Positions 36,134 through 46,918 of a stretch of 64,000 nt of DNA are shown here, piece after piece. The translations under genes were made by a program, and so were the position numbers. Where the stretch lies: contig NZ_JONL01000002.1 of NCBI RefSeq assembly GCF_000711735.1, forward strand, positions 186,001-250,000, given 5' to 3'. This stretch comes from Maridesulfovibrio frigidus DSM 17176. Lineage in GTDB: Bacteria; Desulfobacterota; Desulfovibrionia; Desulfovibrionales; Desulfovibrionaceae. The stretch's first letter is position 1. Each line of letters begins with the position of its first letter. The notes under the pieces were generated by a model. That model was not told where the DNA came from. It saw only the letters and a list, made by a program, of their open reading frames with translations, and searched no databases.

Positions 36134-37372
36134 ATGAACAGGGTAGTAGTAACCGCCGTTTCCGCCATCACCCCCATCGGTAATGACATAGACACTAGCT
36201 GGAACAACCTCCTTGCTGGTAAGTCTGGCATCGCTAAAATTACATCTTTTGATGCGAGTGAATTCACATCTCAGATTGCTGGCGAAGTCAAAAATTTTGA
36301 CCCAAAAGAATTCATCCCTCACAAGCAGGCAAAACGCATGGAACGGTTCACACAGCTAGCTGTGGCCGCAGGCGAGCAGTTGCTCGGAAGTGCAAAGCTT
36401 AAACTTGAAGGTGATGATTGCAAACGCGCCGGAGTAGTTATTGGCGTTGGGCTTGGTGGTCTTCAGACCATTGAAACTCAGCACGCAAAACTTCAGAAAT
36501 CCGGCCCTAGAAAAATTACTCCTTTCTTTATTCCGATCATTATCGGAAATATGGCAGCGGGTCAGGTTTCCATTTTTTCAGGAGCTCGCGGACCGAATAT
36601 GTGCATGTGTACAGCTTGCGCATCCGGAACTCATTCCATCGGCGCCGCTTACACCGACATAATGCTTGGACGCGCAGATGTAATGATCTGTGGTGGAACA
36701 GAATCCACCATAACCCCTCTCGGGTTTGCCGGCTTCACATCCATGAAGGCTCTCTCCACTCGCAACGATGATCCCGAAACGGCATCGCGTCCATTTGATA
36801 TGGGTCGTAATGGTTTTGTAATGGGTGAAGGTTGTGGCCTACTCCTTCTGGAATCACTCGATCACGCAAGAGCGCGTGGTGCTGAGATTCTTGCTGAAGT
36901 AGTCGGTTTCGGTGCTTCTTCAGACGCATACCACATGACTGCTCCGCCAGAAGATGGCAGCGGCATGGCTCTTGCGATGGAAGCAGCTATCCGCGAAGCG
37001 GGTATCAATCCTTCTGACATTGATCACATCAATGCGCACGGAACCTCCACCAAACTGAACGACTTTTGTGAAACAAAAGCTATTCATAAAGTTTTCGGAG
37101 ATCATGCTAAAAATATTGCTATCACTGCTAACAAATCCCAGACTGGTCACCTCTTAGGTGGAGCCGGAGGAATGGAAGCAGCATTTGCAGTAAAAACGCT
37201 TGCAACCGGCATAATCCCCGGAACTGCAAACCAGTTTGAAGCTGACCCTGACTGTGACCTCGATTACGGTAAAGACGGAATGCGTGAAAAGCAGGCGAAC
37301 TACGCTCTGAGCAACTCGTTCGGATTCGGTGGAACAAACGCCTGCATGCTCTTCAAAAAATTTGAAGATTAA
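36134..37372 (+). CDS. fabF: FabF, beta-ketoacyl-ACP synthase II
   Basis: Elongating condensing enzyme of fatty acid synthesis, 412 aa. The nucleophile Cys is in CTACASGTHSIG, and the two His residues are in NAHGTSTKLND and NKSQTGHLLGGAGG. FGFGGTNACMLF closes the protein. The ATG at 36134 has only a weak ribosome site. It sits 60 bp after the acpP terminator and 45 bp before glyA. Confidence 0.96.
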   Translation: MNRVVVTAVSAITPIGNDIDTSWNNLLAGKSGIAKITSFDASEFTSQIAGEVKNFDPKEFIPHKQAKRMERFTQLAVAAGEQLLGSAKLKLEGDDCKRAGVVIGVGLGGLQTIETQHAKLQKSGPRKITPFFIPIIIGNMAAGQVSIFSGARGPNMCMCTACASGTHSIGAAYTDIMLGRADVMICGGTESTITPLGFAGFTSMKALSTRNDDPETASRPFDMGRNGFVMGEGCGLLLLESLDHARARGAEILAEVVGFGASSDAYHMTAPPEDGSGMALAMEAAIREAGINPSDIDHINAHGTSTKLNDFCETKAIHKVFGDHAKNIAITANKSQTGHLLGGAGGMEAAFAVKTLATGIIPGTANQFEADPDCDLDYGKDGMREKQANYALSNSFGFGGTNACMLFKKFED

Positions 37373-37417
37373 TTGGCCCCCTCTTTGTAAGGGACCGTCA
37401 AACTCTTGGAGCTAGTC

Positions 37418-38656
37418 ATGGAAGAACTAATGATGAAAGATCCGGCAGTGGCAGCAACCATCAGCCGTGAAGTAACTCGCCAGATGACCAATCTTGAACT
37501 TATCGCATCGGAGAATTTCACTTCTACTGCGGTTCGTCAGGCTATGGGCAGCGTAATGACTCATAAATACGCTGAAGGTTACCCGGGCAAACGTTACTAC
37601 GGCGGTTGTGAATTCGTTGATCAGGCTGAAGAACTTGCTCGTAACAGAGCGAAAGAAATCTTCGGTTGTGAATATGTCAACGTTCAGCCTCATTCCGGTT
37701 CTCAGGCCAACATGGCTGTCTACTTTGCGGCTCTACAGCCCGGTGACACTGTACTTGGTATGGATCTTTCTCATGGTGGTCACCTTACCCATGGATGCCC
37801 GGTAAACTTTTCAGGAAAACTCTTTGATTTTAAATCATACGGAGTTGATCCTGACACTAAAACAATCAACTATGATAACGTTTTAGAAATTGCCAAAGAG
37901 TGCAAACCTAAAATGATCGTAGCTGGTGCAAGTGCATATCCACGCATCATCGACTTCGCACGTTTCCGTCAGATCGCTGATGAAGTAGGCGCAGTCCTTA
38001 TGGTAGATATGGCTCACATCGCTGGACTAATCGCGGCTGGCGTTCATCCTTCATGTATTGAGCACGCGCATTACACCACCACTACCACCCATAAGACCCT
38101 ACGTGGTCCTCGCGGCGGTATGATCCTTTCCTCCGAAGAATTTGGCAAGTCACTAAACTCAAATATCTTCCCCGGAATTCAGGGTGGTCCTCTGATGCAC
38201 GTAATCGCAGCGAAAGCAGTAGCTTTCGGCGAAGCACTTTCTCCTTCATACGTTGATTACCAGAAACAGGTTGTTGCTAATGCAGCTGCTCTTGCTGGAC
38301 ACCTGACGGATGCCGGTTTTGACCTAGTTTCAGGCGGAACTGACAACCACCTTATGATGGTAGACCTGACCAACAAAGACATTACCGGTAAAGATGCCGA
38401 ACATGCTCTTGACGCTGCAGGTATCACCGTCAACAAGAACACCATTCCTTTCGAAACCCGCTCCCCGTTCGTAACTTCAGGTATCCGCATCGGAACACCT
38501 GCTATGACAACACGTGGAATGAAGACCGAAGAAATGGCTAAGATTGCAGACTGGATCACAGCTGCTATCGGTTCTATCGGTAACGACACACAGCTTGCCG
38601 TTATCAAAAAAGAAATTGCAGACTTCGCTAAAGATTACCCAATATTCGCATACTAG
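37418..38656 (+). CDS. glyA: Serine hydroxymethyltransferase
   Basis: PLP enzyme interconverting serine and glycine with tetrahydrofolate, 412 aa. The PLP lysine is in [14 protein letters not shown], with [12 protein letters not shown] and [15 protein letters not shown] near the N-terminus. I choose ATG 37418 with TTGGAG at good spacing; an in-frame TTG lies 12 bases upstream within that ribosome site. It lies downstream of fabF and upstream of the dCMP deaminase gene, and links to nucleotide and folate metabolism. Confidence 0.97.
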   Translation: MEELMMKDPAVAATISREVTRQMTNLELIASENFTSTAVRQAMGSVMTHKYAEGYPGKRYYGGCEFVDQAEELARNRAKEIFGCEYVNVQPHSGSQANMAVYFAALQPGDTVLGMDLSHGGHLTHGCPVNFSGKLFDFKSYGVDPDTKTINYDNVLEIAKECKPKMIVAGASAYPRIIDFARFRQIADEVGAVLMVDMAHIAGLIAAGVHPSCIEHAHYTTTTTHKTLRGPRGGMILSSEEFGKSLNSNIFPGIQGGPLMHVIAAKAVAFGEALSPSYVDYQKQVVANAAALAGHLTDAGFDLVSGGTDNHLMMVDLTNKDITGKDAEHALDAAGITVNKNTIPFETRSPFVTSGIRIGTPAMTTRGMKTEEMAKIADWITAAIGSIGNDTQLAVIKKEIADFAKDYPIFAY

Positions 38657-38779
38657 GAATATTTGGAAATCGGCTACTAAATAGCTGAAGTTTTAATTAC
38701 ATATCAAATTCATTGACATAAGGGCGGATTCAGGAAGCAATTTCTGAATCCGCCTCAGCTTCAAAGCAGGGAGCTTCCC

Positions 38780-39235
38780 ATGGAAAACAGACTTCCTTGG
38801 CCTGAATATTTTATGCGCATTACGCATCAAGTCGCGGAAAGAGCAACTTGTACCAGACGCAAAGTCGGTGCTATCGCCGTTAAGGACAAACGAATCCTCG
38901 CCACTGGATATAACGGATCACCATCCGAAATAGCCCATTGTGCCGATGTAGGATGTTTGCGCGAAATCATGGGAGTACCTTCCGGTGAGCGCCACGAGCT
39001 CTGCCGCGGTCTCCATGCTGAACAAAATGTCATTATTCAAGCTGCTGTCCATGGAATCAAGCTTGGTGGTTGTGAAATTTACTGTACCACTCAGCCCTGC
39101 CTCATCTGCACCAAAATGCTCATCAATGCTGGTGTAACTGCCGTATATTTTTCAGAAAGTTATCCTGACGATTTATCAGAAGCCATGTTTAAAGAAGCTG
39201 GAGTTAAGTTTGAACACATGCAGTTCGAAATATAA
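38780..39235 (+). CDS. dCMP deaminase family protein
   Basis: A 151-aa zinc-dependent deaminase of the deoxycytidylate deaminase (ComEB-like) type, which makes dUMP for thymidylate synthesis. The zinc site is LHAEQNVI and [11 protein letters not shown]; the N-terminus [14 protein letters not shown] and LATGYNGSP are typical. It overlaps the ribD start by 26 bp. AGGGAG lies ahead of ATG 38780. NrdR or other regulators are not visible. Confidence 0.92.
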   Translation: MENRLPWPEYFMRITHQVAERATCTRRKVGAIAVKDKRILATGYNGSPSEIAHCADVGCLREIMGVPSGERHELCRGLHAEQNVIIQAAVHGIKLGGCEIYCTTQPCLICTKMLINAGVTAVYFSESYPDDLSEAMFKEAGVKFEHMQFEI

Positions 39236-40358
39236 CTCTTCTGAACAGTTCATGGCTCACGCTGTGAATCTGGCTTTGCGTGGCAGAGATCGCACTGCGC
39301 CCAACCCTACAGTTGGAGCCGTGATGGTTTGTGACGACCGAATTGTAGCCGAGGGATGGCATCAGTACTGCGGTGGACTTCACGCTGAACGCAACTGCAT
39401 TGCTGACGCCATTACTAAGAATGTGGACATGACCAAATGCACCATGTTCGTCACTCTTGAGCCATGCAACCACTTCGGCAAAACGCCCCCCTGCACGCAT
39501 GGAATCATCGAAGCGGGAATCCCGCACATTGTGATCGGAACACGCGATCCAAATCCAAAAGCCTCTGGCGGACTTGAATTCCTTGAATCCAAGGGAGTAA
39601 AAGTCGAAACAGGTGTGCTTGAAGAAGAGTGCTTGGATATTATCTCAGACTTTTTACTCTGGCAGAACAGCGACCGCGCCTACTCTATTTTAAAACTAGC
39701 CTCCACAATCGATGGTAAAATCGGCGGTGCAACAGGCAAGCAGGAAGCAGTATCCTGCCCCGAATCTTTCGTAGATGTGCAAAATCTGCGCGCCATGGTC
39801 GGTGCTGTCATTGTGGGCGGGAACACTTTGCGTGAAGATAATCCATCACTCAATTGCAGACTTGAAGTAAAACCCGAAGGATTCACTCAGCCGCTAGCTG
39901 TTGTTGTCACCACAAAGCTCCCTACAAATCACGATGATTTTACCCTGACGACCACTCGCGCAAAAGAAACAATTTTCTGGACTACCACCGAACAGGCCGC
40001 TTCAGAAGTCGCTAAGTCGCTTGTTAATAAAGGTATTGAGATTATACCTCTTCCCCAAGACGAAAAAGGTCTTATATTTGAAGATGGGTTTAAATCCTTG
40101 CGCGAAAAACACTGCGTGTTGCGCTCCCTTTGTGAAGGCGGAGGAAAGCTGGCCTTATCACTTGCCGAGCAAGGGCTGATAGATGAATTCGTAATGTATC
40201 AAACACCACGCATTCTAGGCAACGCGCTAGGCAGACCGAACTTTGCAGGGTCTGACAGACAACTGATGGAAGACGCTCTTAATTTCCGTGTCAGCCGAGT
40301 CTGTCAAAGCGGCCAAGATTTAAAAATAGTTTTCAAACCTGTTGATACTGATAACTAG
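39210..40358 (+). CDS. ribD: RibD, bifunctional riboflavin deaminase/reductase
   Basis: A 382-aa fusion: an N-terminal deaminase with the zinc motifs LHAERNCI and [13 protein letters not shown], and a C-terminal reductase ([39 protein letters not shown]). It carries out two steps of riboflavin synthesis. The start is probably TTG 39210, with GGAG upstream, overlapping the dCMP deaminase gene; ATG 39252 is a weaker alternative lacking a ribosome site but still leaving the whole domain. It is first of ribD-ribE-ribBA-ribH. Confidence 0.93.
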   Translation: MNTCSSKYNSSEQFMAHAVNLALRGRDRTAPNPTVGAVMVCDDRIVAEGWHQYCGGLHAERNCIADAITKNVDMTKCTMFVTLEPCNHFGKTPPCTHGIIEAGIPHIVIGTRDPNPKASGGLEFLESKGVKVETGVLEEECLDIISDFLLWQNSDRAYSILKLASTIDGKIGGATGKQEAVSCPESFVDVQNLRAMVGAVIVGGNTLREDNPSLNCRLEVKPEGFTQPLAVVVTTKLPTNHDDFTLTTTRAKETIFWTTTEQAASEVAKSLVNKGIEIIPLPQDEKGLIFEDGFKSLREKHCVLRSLCEGGGKLALSLAEQGLIDEFVMYQTPRILGNALGRPNFAGSDRQLMEDALNFRVSRVCQSGQDLKIVFKPVDTDN

Positions 40359-40380
40359 AAAATCAATAGAGGATCAATAA

Positions 40381-41040
40381 ATGTTCACCGGACTTATTCA
40401 GGGAAAAGGATCAATTGCAAAGGCTGAAAATCGAGGTAAAGAAACCCGCTTTACAGTCACTGCCCCTGATATTAAAGATTACCAGCAAGGCGAATCCATT
40501 GCCATCAATGGAGTATGCCTCACAGTTGAAACTTTCAGTCACAGCTGGTTTTCCTGCTATGCAAGCAAGGAAACCATGGGCTGCACAAATCTCGGCAATT
40601 TAAAACCGGGTTCAAAAGTCAACTATGAACGCGCTCTTGCCATGGGCGACAGACTGGGTGGGCATATTGTAAGCGGACATGTGGACTGCTTAGGTTCTGT
40701 TGAATCGGTTCGCCCTGCCGGAGAATCCAAGATTTACAGAATTAAATTTCCTGCTGAACACGGTAAGTTTGTGGTTACGAAAGGCTCGATCGGACTTGAT
40801 GGAATCAGCCTCACAGTCAACGACTGCGGCTCTGACTTTCTTGAGGTCAACATCATCCCCGAAACTCAGGACCAGACCACTATTTCAGATTGGAAACCGG
40901 GGTACCCTGTTAACATTGAAACCGATGTTATCGGAAAATATGTACAGAAAATGCTCGGACCATGGACAGGGCAACCCGCAAAAAGCAAAAGCCCAGAGAG
41001 CAAATTGACCATGGATTTTCTCCAGAAAAATGGATTTTAA
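40381..41040 (+). CDS. ribE: Riboflavin synthase alpha subunit
   Basis: A 219-aa lumazine-dismutating riboflavin synthase. It starts with the invariant MFTGLIQGKG, and the two lumazine-binding halves each contain the repeated motif (SIAINGVCLTVE and SIGLDGISLTVND, with GGHIVSGHVD between). GAGGATCAATAA precedes ATG 40381. It makes riboflavin from the RibH product. Confidence 0.94.
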   Translation: MFTGLIQGKGSIAKAENRGKETRFTVTAPDIKDYQQGESIAINGVCLTVETFSHSWFSCYASKETMGCTNLGNLKPGSKVNYERALAMGDRLGGHIVSGHVDCLGSVESVRPAGESKIYRIKFPAEHGKFVVTKGSIGLDGISLTVNDCGSDFLEVNIIPETQDQTTISDWKPGYPVNIETDVIGKYVQKMLGPWTGQPAKSKSPESKLTMDFLQKNGF

Positions 41041-41261
41041 TCAGTTTCTTAATGAGCCTGAGTGCAAAGCCGTTTCAAACAACTTGCAGGTCAGCCATTT
41101 TTATCCAAATAACATGCTTAAATAATTTTATTTTTTTTGCATGAAAAACATATTTCACCCTTTTTGTTTTTTAAGGTAAGAAGACATCTCCTGTTCGCGA
41201 GATTGGAACAGGTAAAAAAATAACGAACCGCTCCGACATGCTGGAGTACGAGGATATTAAT
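41041..41261. other. Leader region ahead of ribBA, no FMN riboswitch seen
   Basis: About 220 bp, AT-rich, between ribE and ribBA. It may hold a promoter, but I do not see the conserved blocks of an FMN riboswitch here or elsewhere in the rib cluster. A short dyad CCTGTTCGCGAGATTGGAACAGG is centred near 41200 (CCTGTTC against GAACAGG). Confidence 0.4.
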
Positions 41262-42482
41262 ATGCCTTTATGTACAATTGAAGAAGCAATCGAGGACATC
41301 CGTGCAGGACGCATGGTTATCATGGTCGATGATGAAGATCGTGAAAACGAAGGTGATCTCGTTTGTGCTGCTGAAAAAGTAACACCTGAGATTATCAACT
41401 TCATGGCCACACACGGTAGAGGTCTTATCTGTCTCGCCATGTCCGGTGCCATGGTCGACACGCTTAAACTCCCACTGATGGCTCAGAACAATGATTCTCA
41501 GTTCGGTACCAACTTCACAGTTTCCATTGAAGCTCGTGATGGCGTAACCACAGGGATTTCAGCTGCTGACAGAGCAACAACAATTCTAGCTGCTGTTGCT
41601 GATGGCGTTCAAGCTGAAGAAATTGTTTCTCCCGGTCACATCTTCCCGCTCCGCGCTAAAGACGGCGGAGTTCTCGTTCGCGCTGGCCAGACAGAAGGCA
41701 GTGTTGATATTTCCCGTTTGTCAGGACTGAAACCAGCCGGCGTCATATGTGAAATCATGAATGATGACGGGTCAATGGCTAGACTTCCTGATCTAAAAAT
41801 TTACGCTGAAAAGCACGGTCTCAAAATTTGTAGTACTGAAGCTCTTATCAAATATCGCATGAAATTCGGTAGCCATACCGTAACCCGCGAAGCTGATGCT
41901 GAACTACCTACAAACTGGGGTGATTTCAAAGCTGTTGCTTTCCACTCCTCCGAAGATAATCGCACACACATCGCATTAGTGATGGGCGAACTTGACCCTA
42001 GCGAGCCTACTTTGGTCAGAGTCCACAGCGAATGTCTGACTGGTGATGTTTTCGGTTCACAGCGCTGTGATTGCGGCGGACAGCTTGCATCTGCAATGTG
42101 TATGATTCGCAAAGAAGGACGCGGAGTTCTGCTCTACATGAGACAGGAAGGACGCGGAATCGGCCTTGGTAATAAAATCAAAGCTTACCACCTTCAGGAT
42201 CAGGGTTGCGATACCGTTGAAGCGAATGAGAAACTAGGATTCAAAGCCGACCTCCGCGAATACGGAACCGGCGCACAGATTCTCGTACAGCTCGGAATTT
42301 CAAAAATGAAGCTTATGACCAACAATCCTAAAAAGATTGTCGGCCTTGAAGGATACGGACTTGAAGTCACTAAGCGCGTTCCCATCGAAATGGACGCATG
42401 CGAAATGAATCATGACTACCTCCAGACTAAAAAAGATAAAATGGGTCACCTTCTGGAAAACCTGAAAGATACCAAGAAATAA
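41262..42482 (+). CDS. ribBA: RibBA, DHBP synthase/GTP cyclohydrolase II
   Basis: A 406-aa fusion of the two first enzymes of riboflavin synthesis. The N-terminal half has [13 protein letters not shown] and the C-terminal half has the zinc-binding [20 protein letters not shown] and the catalytic [14 protein letters not shown] place the start at ATG 41262 (GAGGAT at good spacing); ATG 41238 in frame has no ribosome site. It is followed by ribH with 12 bp between. Confidence 0.95.
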   Translation: MPLCTIEEAIEDIRAGRMVIMVDDEDRENEGDLVCAAEKVTPEIINFMATHGRGLICLAMSGAMVDTLKLPLMAQNNDSQFGTNFTVSIEARDGVTTGISAADRATTILAAVADGVQAEEIVSPGHIFPLRAKDGGVLVRAGQTEGSVDISRLSGLKPAGVICEIMNDDGSMARLPDLKIYAEKHGLKICSTEALIKYRMKFGSHTVTREADAELPTNWGDFKAVAFHSSEDNRTHIALVMGELDPSEPTLVRVHSECLTGDVFGSQRCDCGGQLASAMCMIRKEGRGVLLYMRQEGRGIGLGNKIKAYHLQDQGCDTVEANEKLGFKADLREYGTGAQILVQLGISKMKLMTNNPKKIVGLEGYGLEVTKRVPIEMDACEMNHDYLQTKKDKMGHLLENLKDTKK

Positions 42483-42494
42483 GGGAGACTGAAT

Positions 42495-42965
42495 ATGAGT
42501 CACATCAAAACAATCGAAGGACAGCTGGACGCAAAAGATCTTAAAATTGCTCTCATCTCAGGTCGCTTTAACGATTTCATCGTTGAAAGACTTGTCGGCG
42601 GAGCTGTTGATTATCTAGTTCGTCACGGTTGTGACAGAGCAAATATCACTTTGATTAAAGTACCGGGTGTATTTGAAATGCCTGTAGTTACCAAAAAAGT
42701 CGCAGAATCAGGCAAGTATGACGGAATCACGTGCCTTGGAACTGTAATTCGCGGTGCTACTCCTCATTTTGATTACGTTTGTAGCGAATGTGCGAAGGGA
42801 GTTGCTCAGGTAAGCATGGACAACAACCTGCCTATCGGATTCGGAGTTCTTACTTGTGACACTCTTGAGCAGGCTATCGAACGTGCCGGTACAAAGGGCG
42901 GCAACAAAGGCGTTGAAGCTGCTTCCGCAATGCTCGAAACTATCAGAGTAATGGAACAGATCTAG
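42495..42965 (+). CDS. ribH: RibH, 6,7-dimethyl-8-ribityllumazine synthase
   Basis: A 156-aa enzyme joining the RibD and RibBA products to form lumazine. [20 protein letters not shown] at the N-terminus and [29 protein letters not shown] later are diagnostic, including the catalytic His in TPHFDYV. AAGGGAG lies upstream of ATG 42495. A structured hairpin follows before nusB. Confidence 0.96.
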   Translation: MSHIKTIEGQLDAKDLKIALISGRFNDFIVERLVGGAVDYLVRHGCDRANITLIKVPGVFEMPVVTKKVAESGKYDGITCLGTVIRGATPHFDYVCSECAKGVAQVSMDNNLPIGFGVLTCDTLEQAIERAGTKGGNKGVEAASAMLETIRVMEQI

Positions 42966-43044
42966 GTCAGAGTTTTTACATCGAATGAGTCAGGAGCTTC
43001 GTCCAACGGGACATGCAACTGTATTAGTTATATATTTATCACAT

Positions 43045-43084
43045 GGGCAGCCGGACTCCGGCTAAAAACGGAGACCGATTGCCC
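43045..43084 (+). other. Interrupted hairpin between ribH and nusB
   Basis: A 16-nt arm (43045-43060) folds on 43069-43084 with two single mismatches (43051/43078 and 43055/43074) and one G-T pair: GGGCA with TGCCC at the base, CGG with CCG, CTCCG with CGGAG, and an A-rich 8-nt loop. A T-rich GTTGTGTTGTTTT follows, so it may be a terminator; the interrupted stem is also compatible with an RNA regulatory element for nusB. Confidence 0.55.
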
Positions 43085-43166
43085 GTTGTGTTGTTTTAAA
43101 AACAATTTAATTGTATCTTAGGGACACGGCGCATGAGCGTCTGAACCTACAGGATTATAAAGTCAG

Positions 43167-43628
43167 ATGTCCCAGACTAAAGGTTTACGCAGAAAAGGCC
43201 GTATATTAGCCTTCCAGGTTCTTTACGGTGTAAGTTTTGTCCCTCCGCACGGTGGTTGGACAAGTGAACGTATATACAATCAAAGCCCAGCAGTTACACG
43301 CGAATCAGATGAAGAATTAATTCTTTACGCTCGCGACCTGCTGATCAATGTTTGCAATACGCTTGAAGAATTAGACGAAGTCATCAAAAGCTACTCGAAG
43401 CATTGGAAGATCGAGCGCATCGCGAAAGTTGAACTGTCGATACTTAGACTGGCTATTTACGAACTGATTTATAAGGCGGATATTCCCCTTAAAGTCGGTA
43501 TCAATGAAGGGATCGAAATTGCTAAAAAGTTCGGAGATGAAAATTCCCGTAACTTTATCAATGGAATCCTCGATGCAGTAGCACGCGACATAGACGGCGG
43601 AAAATTCTCCGTTACTAAGAAATTCTAG
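43167..43628 (+). CDS. nusB: NusB, transcription antitermination factor
   Basis: A 153-aa RNA-binding protein that pairs with NusE/S10 on rRNA boxA. Family features are RRKGRILAFQVLYG at the N-terminus and VELSILRLAIYELIYKADIPLKVGINEGIEIAKKFG in the second half. ATG 43167 has AGGATTATAAAG upstream. It sits between the rib genes and leuS; ribH-nusB adjacency is common, so this order is not unusual. Confidence 0.95.
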   Translation: MSQTKGLRRKGRILAFQVLYGVSFVPPHGGWTSERIYNQSPAVTRESDEELILYARDLLINVCNTLEELDEVIKSYSKHWKIERIAKVELSILRLAIYELIYKADIPLKVGINEGIEIAKKFGDENSRNFINGILDAVARDIDGGKFSVTKKF

Positions 43629-43630
43629 TT

Positions 43631-43673
43631 ATATTATTGTAGGCAGAAGAATCTCTTCTGCCTACAATAATAT
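43631..43673. repeat. Perfect 20-bp inverted repeat between nusB and leuS
   Basis: ATATTATTGTAGGCAGAAGA (43631-43650) and its exact reverse complement (43654-43673) flank ATC. The stem is immediately after the nusB stop. No T-tract follows, so a plain terminator is doubtful; an RNase III-type processing site or a palindromic repeat remnant is possible. Confidence 0.8.
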
Positions 43674-43699
43674 TAGACATATTACGCAAGGATTTTATA

Positions 43700-46210
43700 A
43701 TGGGCTTCGGGAAATACAACCCAGAAACAATCGAAAACAAATGGCAGAAGGCTTGGACCGACACAGGCGCCTTCCACGTAGAAACAGATACATCTCGTCC
43801 CAAGTACTATGTCTTGGAGATGTTTCCGTACCCTTCAGGTAAAATCCATATGGGTCACGTGCGCAACTACTCCATCGGAGACGTTGTTGCTCGTTATAAG
43901 AGAATGAAAGGCTTCAACGTCCTTCACCCAATGGGCTGGGATGCTTTCGGTCTGCCTGCTGAAAATGCAGCGATCAAAAACAACACCCATCCTGCTGAAT
44001 GGACCTACGCCAATATCGACGACATGCGTACTCAGCTATCCCGTCTAGGTTATTCATATGACTGGAGACGTGAGATGGCGACCTGTCATCCCGGTTATTA
44101 CAAATGGGAACAGCAGTTCTTCCTAGATTTCTTGAAAAAAGGTTTAATTTACCGTAAGAAATCTCCGGTTAACTGGTGCGAAACCTGTAATACTGTCCTT
44201 GCGAACGAACAGGTTGAAGACGGCCTTTGCTGGCGTTGTGAGACTGTTATTGAACAGAAAGAACTGTCCCAGTGGTTCATGCGTATTACCGATTATGCAG
44301 AAGAACTCCTAGACAGCCTCAAAAATCTTGAAGGCGGATGGCCTGAAAGAGTTCTGACAATGCAGCGCAACTGGATCGGCAAAAGTGTCGGAGCAGAGCT
44401 TGAATTTGAAGTTGCCGACGCACCAAGCGACAGCGATAACAAAATTGCTGTATTCACAACCAGACCAGATACACTTTTCGGTGCAACCTTCATGTCTCTT
44501 GCCGCTGAGCATCCCATGGTGGAAAAGCTCATCAACGGCAAACCGGAAGCTGAAAAAGTCCGTGAATTCGTGACTAAAGTTTCCAATCTAGACAAGATTG
44601 TCCGCTCCGCTGATGACCTTGAAAAAGAAGGTGTGTTCACGGGATCATACTGCATCAACCCGCTTAACGGCGAAAAGATGCCTATCTACGTGGCAAACTT
44701 CGTACTCATGGGTTACGGAACTGGCGCAGTTATGGCCGTTCCAGCACACGATCAGCGCGACTATGAATTTGCGAAAAAATACGACATCCCGATGCAGATA
44801 GTCATTCATCCTAAAGATCAAAATTTGAATCTTGATGAAATGACAGAAGCTTTCACAGCCCCTGGAGTTCTCGTTAACTCAGGTGACTTTGACGGTATGC
44901 CGAACGATGAAGCTAAAGGCGCGATTGTCAGTTACCTTGGCAAAAGCGGTAAAGGCAAAAAATCGATCAATTACCGTTTGCGCGACTGGAATATTTCACG
45001 CCAGAGATTCTGGGGATCACCGATTCCTGTAATTTACTGTGATCAGTGTGGAATTGTACCAGTGCCGGACGAAGACCTTCCAATCATCCTGCCAGAAGAC
45101 GCAATAATGAACGAAGATGGCCGCTCCCCGCTTCCGCAGATGGAATCTTTCGTCAACACAATCTGTCCTAAATGTGGAAAGCCTGCTGAGCGAGAAACTG
45201 ACACCATGGACACATTTGTTGAATCTTCATGGTACCCATTACGCTACACAAGCGCGCGGAAAGAAGATGGCCCATTCGATCCCGAAGCACTTGATTACTG
45301 GCTTCCAGTTGATCAGTACATAGGTGGAATTGAGCATGCGATTCTGCATCTGCTCTACGCCAGATTCTTCACCAAAGCTCTGCGTGATGAAGGTTACACA
45401 AAAGTTGCTGAGCCGTTTAAAAACCTGCTGACTCAGGGAATGGTACTCAAAGACGGCGCCAAGATGTCAAAATCTAAAGGCAACGTAGTTGATCCAAATT
45501 CCATGATTCAGAGATACGGCGCAGATGCAACCCGACTTTTCATTCTGTTTGCTTCTCCTCCTGAAAAGGATCTCGAATGGAGCGATCAGGGGCTAGAAGG
45601 TTCTTCCCGCTTCTTGAACAGAATATGGAGACTGGCTGAAGGACTTGAAGGTTTAATTTCTCCAGTTGGTGCTTGCGCCAAGCCGGAAGGATTCGAACTC
45701 TCATCCGACGCTAAAAAACTTCGCCGCAAAGAACATGAAACCGTCAACCGCGCTAGCCGTGATATGGAAAACAAATTCCAGTTCAACACAGTTATTGCCG
45801 CTACCATGGAACTGGTCAACGAGATGTACGCTCTTAAAGATACATTGGTTGAGTCAAAAGACGGAAAATTTGCACTGTCATCAGCTTTCAGCACAGTACT
45901 TACTGTTCTTGCTCCTATTACTCCACATCTATGTGAAGAGTTATGGGAAATCATGGGCTACGAAGGAATCGTTGCTGCCGCTGCATGGCCTGAATATGAC
46001 GAATCTGCACTCATCACCGACGAGCTGCTCATAGTTATTCAGGTTAACGGAAAAATGAGAGCTAAGATCTCAGTTCCAGCCTCAGCAAGCAAAGAAGATA
46101 TCGAGAAAGAGTCGATTGCTCACGAGAATGTTGTTAAATTCATCGAAGGCAAGACAGTTAGAAAAGTGATCGTTGTTCCGGGTAAACTGGTTAACATCGT
46201 AGCTAATTAG
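43700..46210 (+). CDS. leuS: Leucyl-tRNA synthetase
   Basis: Class I synthetase, 836 aa. The HIGH-type motif is [17 protein letters not shown] near residue 38 and the KMSKS motif is [13 protein letters not shown] near residue 595. The editing domain shows [13 protein letters not shown] and [11 protein letters not shown]. Cys pairs (WCETCNTV, then [10 protein letters not shown]) indicate zinc sites. CAAGGAT precedes ATG 43700. It ends before a GC-rich terminator. Confidence 0.97.
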   Translation: MGFGKYNPETIENKWQKAWTDTGAFHVETDTSRPKYYVLEMFPYPSGKIHMGHVRNYSIGDVVARYKRMKGFNVLHPMGWDAFGLPAENAAIKNNTHPAEWTYANIDDMRTQLSRLGYSYDWRREMATCHPGYYKWEQQFFLDFLKKGLIYRKKSPVNWCETCNTVLANEQVEDGLCWRCETVIEQKELSQWFMRITDYAEELLDSLKNLEGGWPERVLTMQRNWIGKSVGAELEFEVADAPSDSDNKIAVFTTRPDTLFGATFMSLAAEHPMVEKLINGKPEAEKVREFVTKVSNLDKIVRSADDLEKEGVFTGSYCINPLNGEKMPIYVANFVLMGYGTGAVMAVPAHDQRDYEFAKKYDIPMQIVIHPKDQNLNLDEMTEAFTAPGVLVNSGDFDGMPNDEAKGAIVSYLGKSGKGKKSINYRLRDWNISRQRFWGSPIPVIYCDQCGIVPVPDEDLPIILPEDAIMNEDGRSPLPQMESFVNTICPKCGKPAERETDTMDTFVESSWYPLRYTSARKEDGPFDPEALDYWLPVDQYIGGIEHAILHLLYARFFTKALRDEGYTKVAEPFKNLLTQGMVLKDGAKMSKSKGNVVDPNSMIQRYGADATRLFILFASPPEKDLEWSDQGLEGSSRFLNRIWRLAEGLEGLISPVGACAKPEGFELSSDAKKLRRKEHETVNRASRDMENKFQFNTVIAATMELVNEMYALKDTLVESKDGKFALSSAFSTVLTVLAPITPHLCEELWEIMGYEGIVAAAAWPEYDESALITDELLIVIQVNGKMRAKISVPASASKEDIEKESIAHENVVKFIEGKTVRKVIVVPGKLVNIVAN

Positions 46211-46220
46211 TTAATTATGA

Positions 46221-46245
46221 GGGGCGGATGTATCCGCCCCTTTTT
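46221..46245 (+). terminator. Terminator after leuS
   Basis: GGGGCGG (46221-46227) pairs with CCGCCCC (46234-46240), followed by five T. Confidence 0.9.
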
Positions 46246-46322
46246 CATAAATATTTTTCACAGCTCATTTTCACACATTGCTAACAACAACCCGCTAAAC
46301 GCGGCTTACAGGGACATTCCAA

Positions 46323-46829
46323 ATGATTGCCACCAACTCCGTAAAACGACTCCTCTTACTACTTTGTCTCGTTTTCTTTGTCAGCGGGTGTGGCTATCAT
46401 AACTCTGAAAGCGAACCGAATACACTCTCTGAAAAATTTCACGAAGTTGCCATTTCTGAAGTAACAAATCCTACCCTCGAACGTTGGCTTGAACCTCGAC
46501 TAAGAGGAGATCTCAGAGATGAAATTACACGTCGCGGACAGCTGGTATGGGTTGAAAAATCGAAAGCAGAAGCGCTCATCAGTCTAAAAATTATAAGCTT
46601 TTCCAATAACAGCCGTGTACTTGGCAACAACGATGAGACCCTGAAATACAACTCCATTCTCAAAGTTCAGATGAAAGTTACTGACGCAGCAGATGGTCAT
46701 ATAATCTGGAACTCCGGAACAGTAGAAGTCACTGAATCTTATTATGAAGATGAGGAAGACACTACACAGGATCTGGTCGTAGAACTTATGATTCGCAGGC
46801 TCGTAGACCGCATGAATCAGGCCTATTAA
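46323..46829 (+). CDS. lptE: LptE-like LPS-assembly lipoprotein
   Basis: A 168-aa outer-membrane lipoprotein. The lipobox is VSGC with the lipidated Cys23 after a hydrophobic signal. The mature protein begins GYHNSESEP and has the LptE pattern FHEVAISEVTNPTLERWLEPRLRGDLRDEITRRG. LptE plugs the LptD barrel and supports LPS export. Its place directly between leuS and holA is the classic lptE context, which strengthens the call. Confidence 0.88.
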   Translation: MIATNSVKRLLLLLCLVFFVSGCGYHNSESEPNTLSEKFHEVAISEVTNPTLERWLEPRLRGDLRDEITRRGQLVWVEKSKAEALISLKIISFSNNSRVLGNNDETLKYNSILKVQMKVTDAADGHIIWNSGTVEVTESYYEDEEDTTQDLVVELMIRRLVDRMNQAY

Positions 46830-46918
46830 GTTCATTTTTAGCCACATGTACTTGCGATACGCAGCCTTAAACAGCCCAAGCCGATTTACTTAGAAGCTAA
46901 AAATTAAGCAGGATAAAC

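Noticed and set aside
41041-41261. Possible FMN riboswitch ahead of ribBA or ribD
   Set aside because: None of the conserved FMN-element blocks were recognised in the rib leaders; only a small dyad is present.
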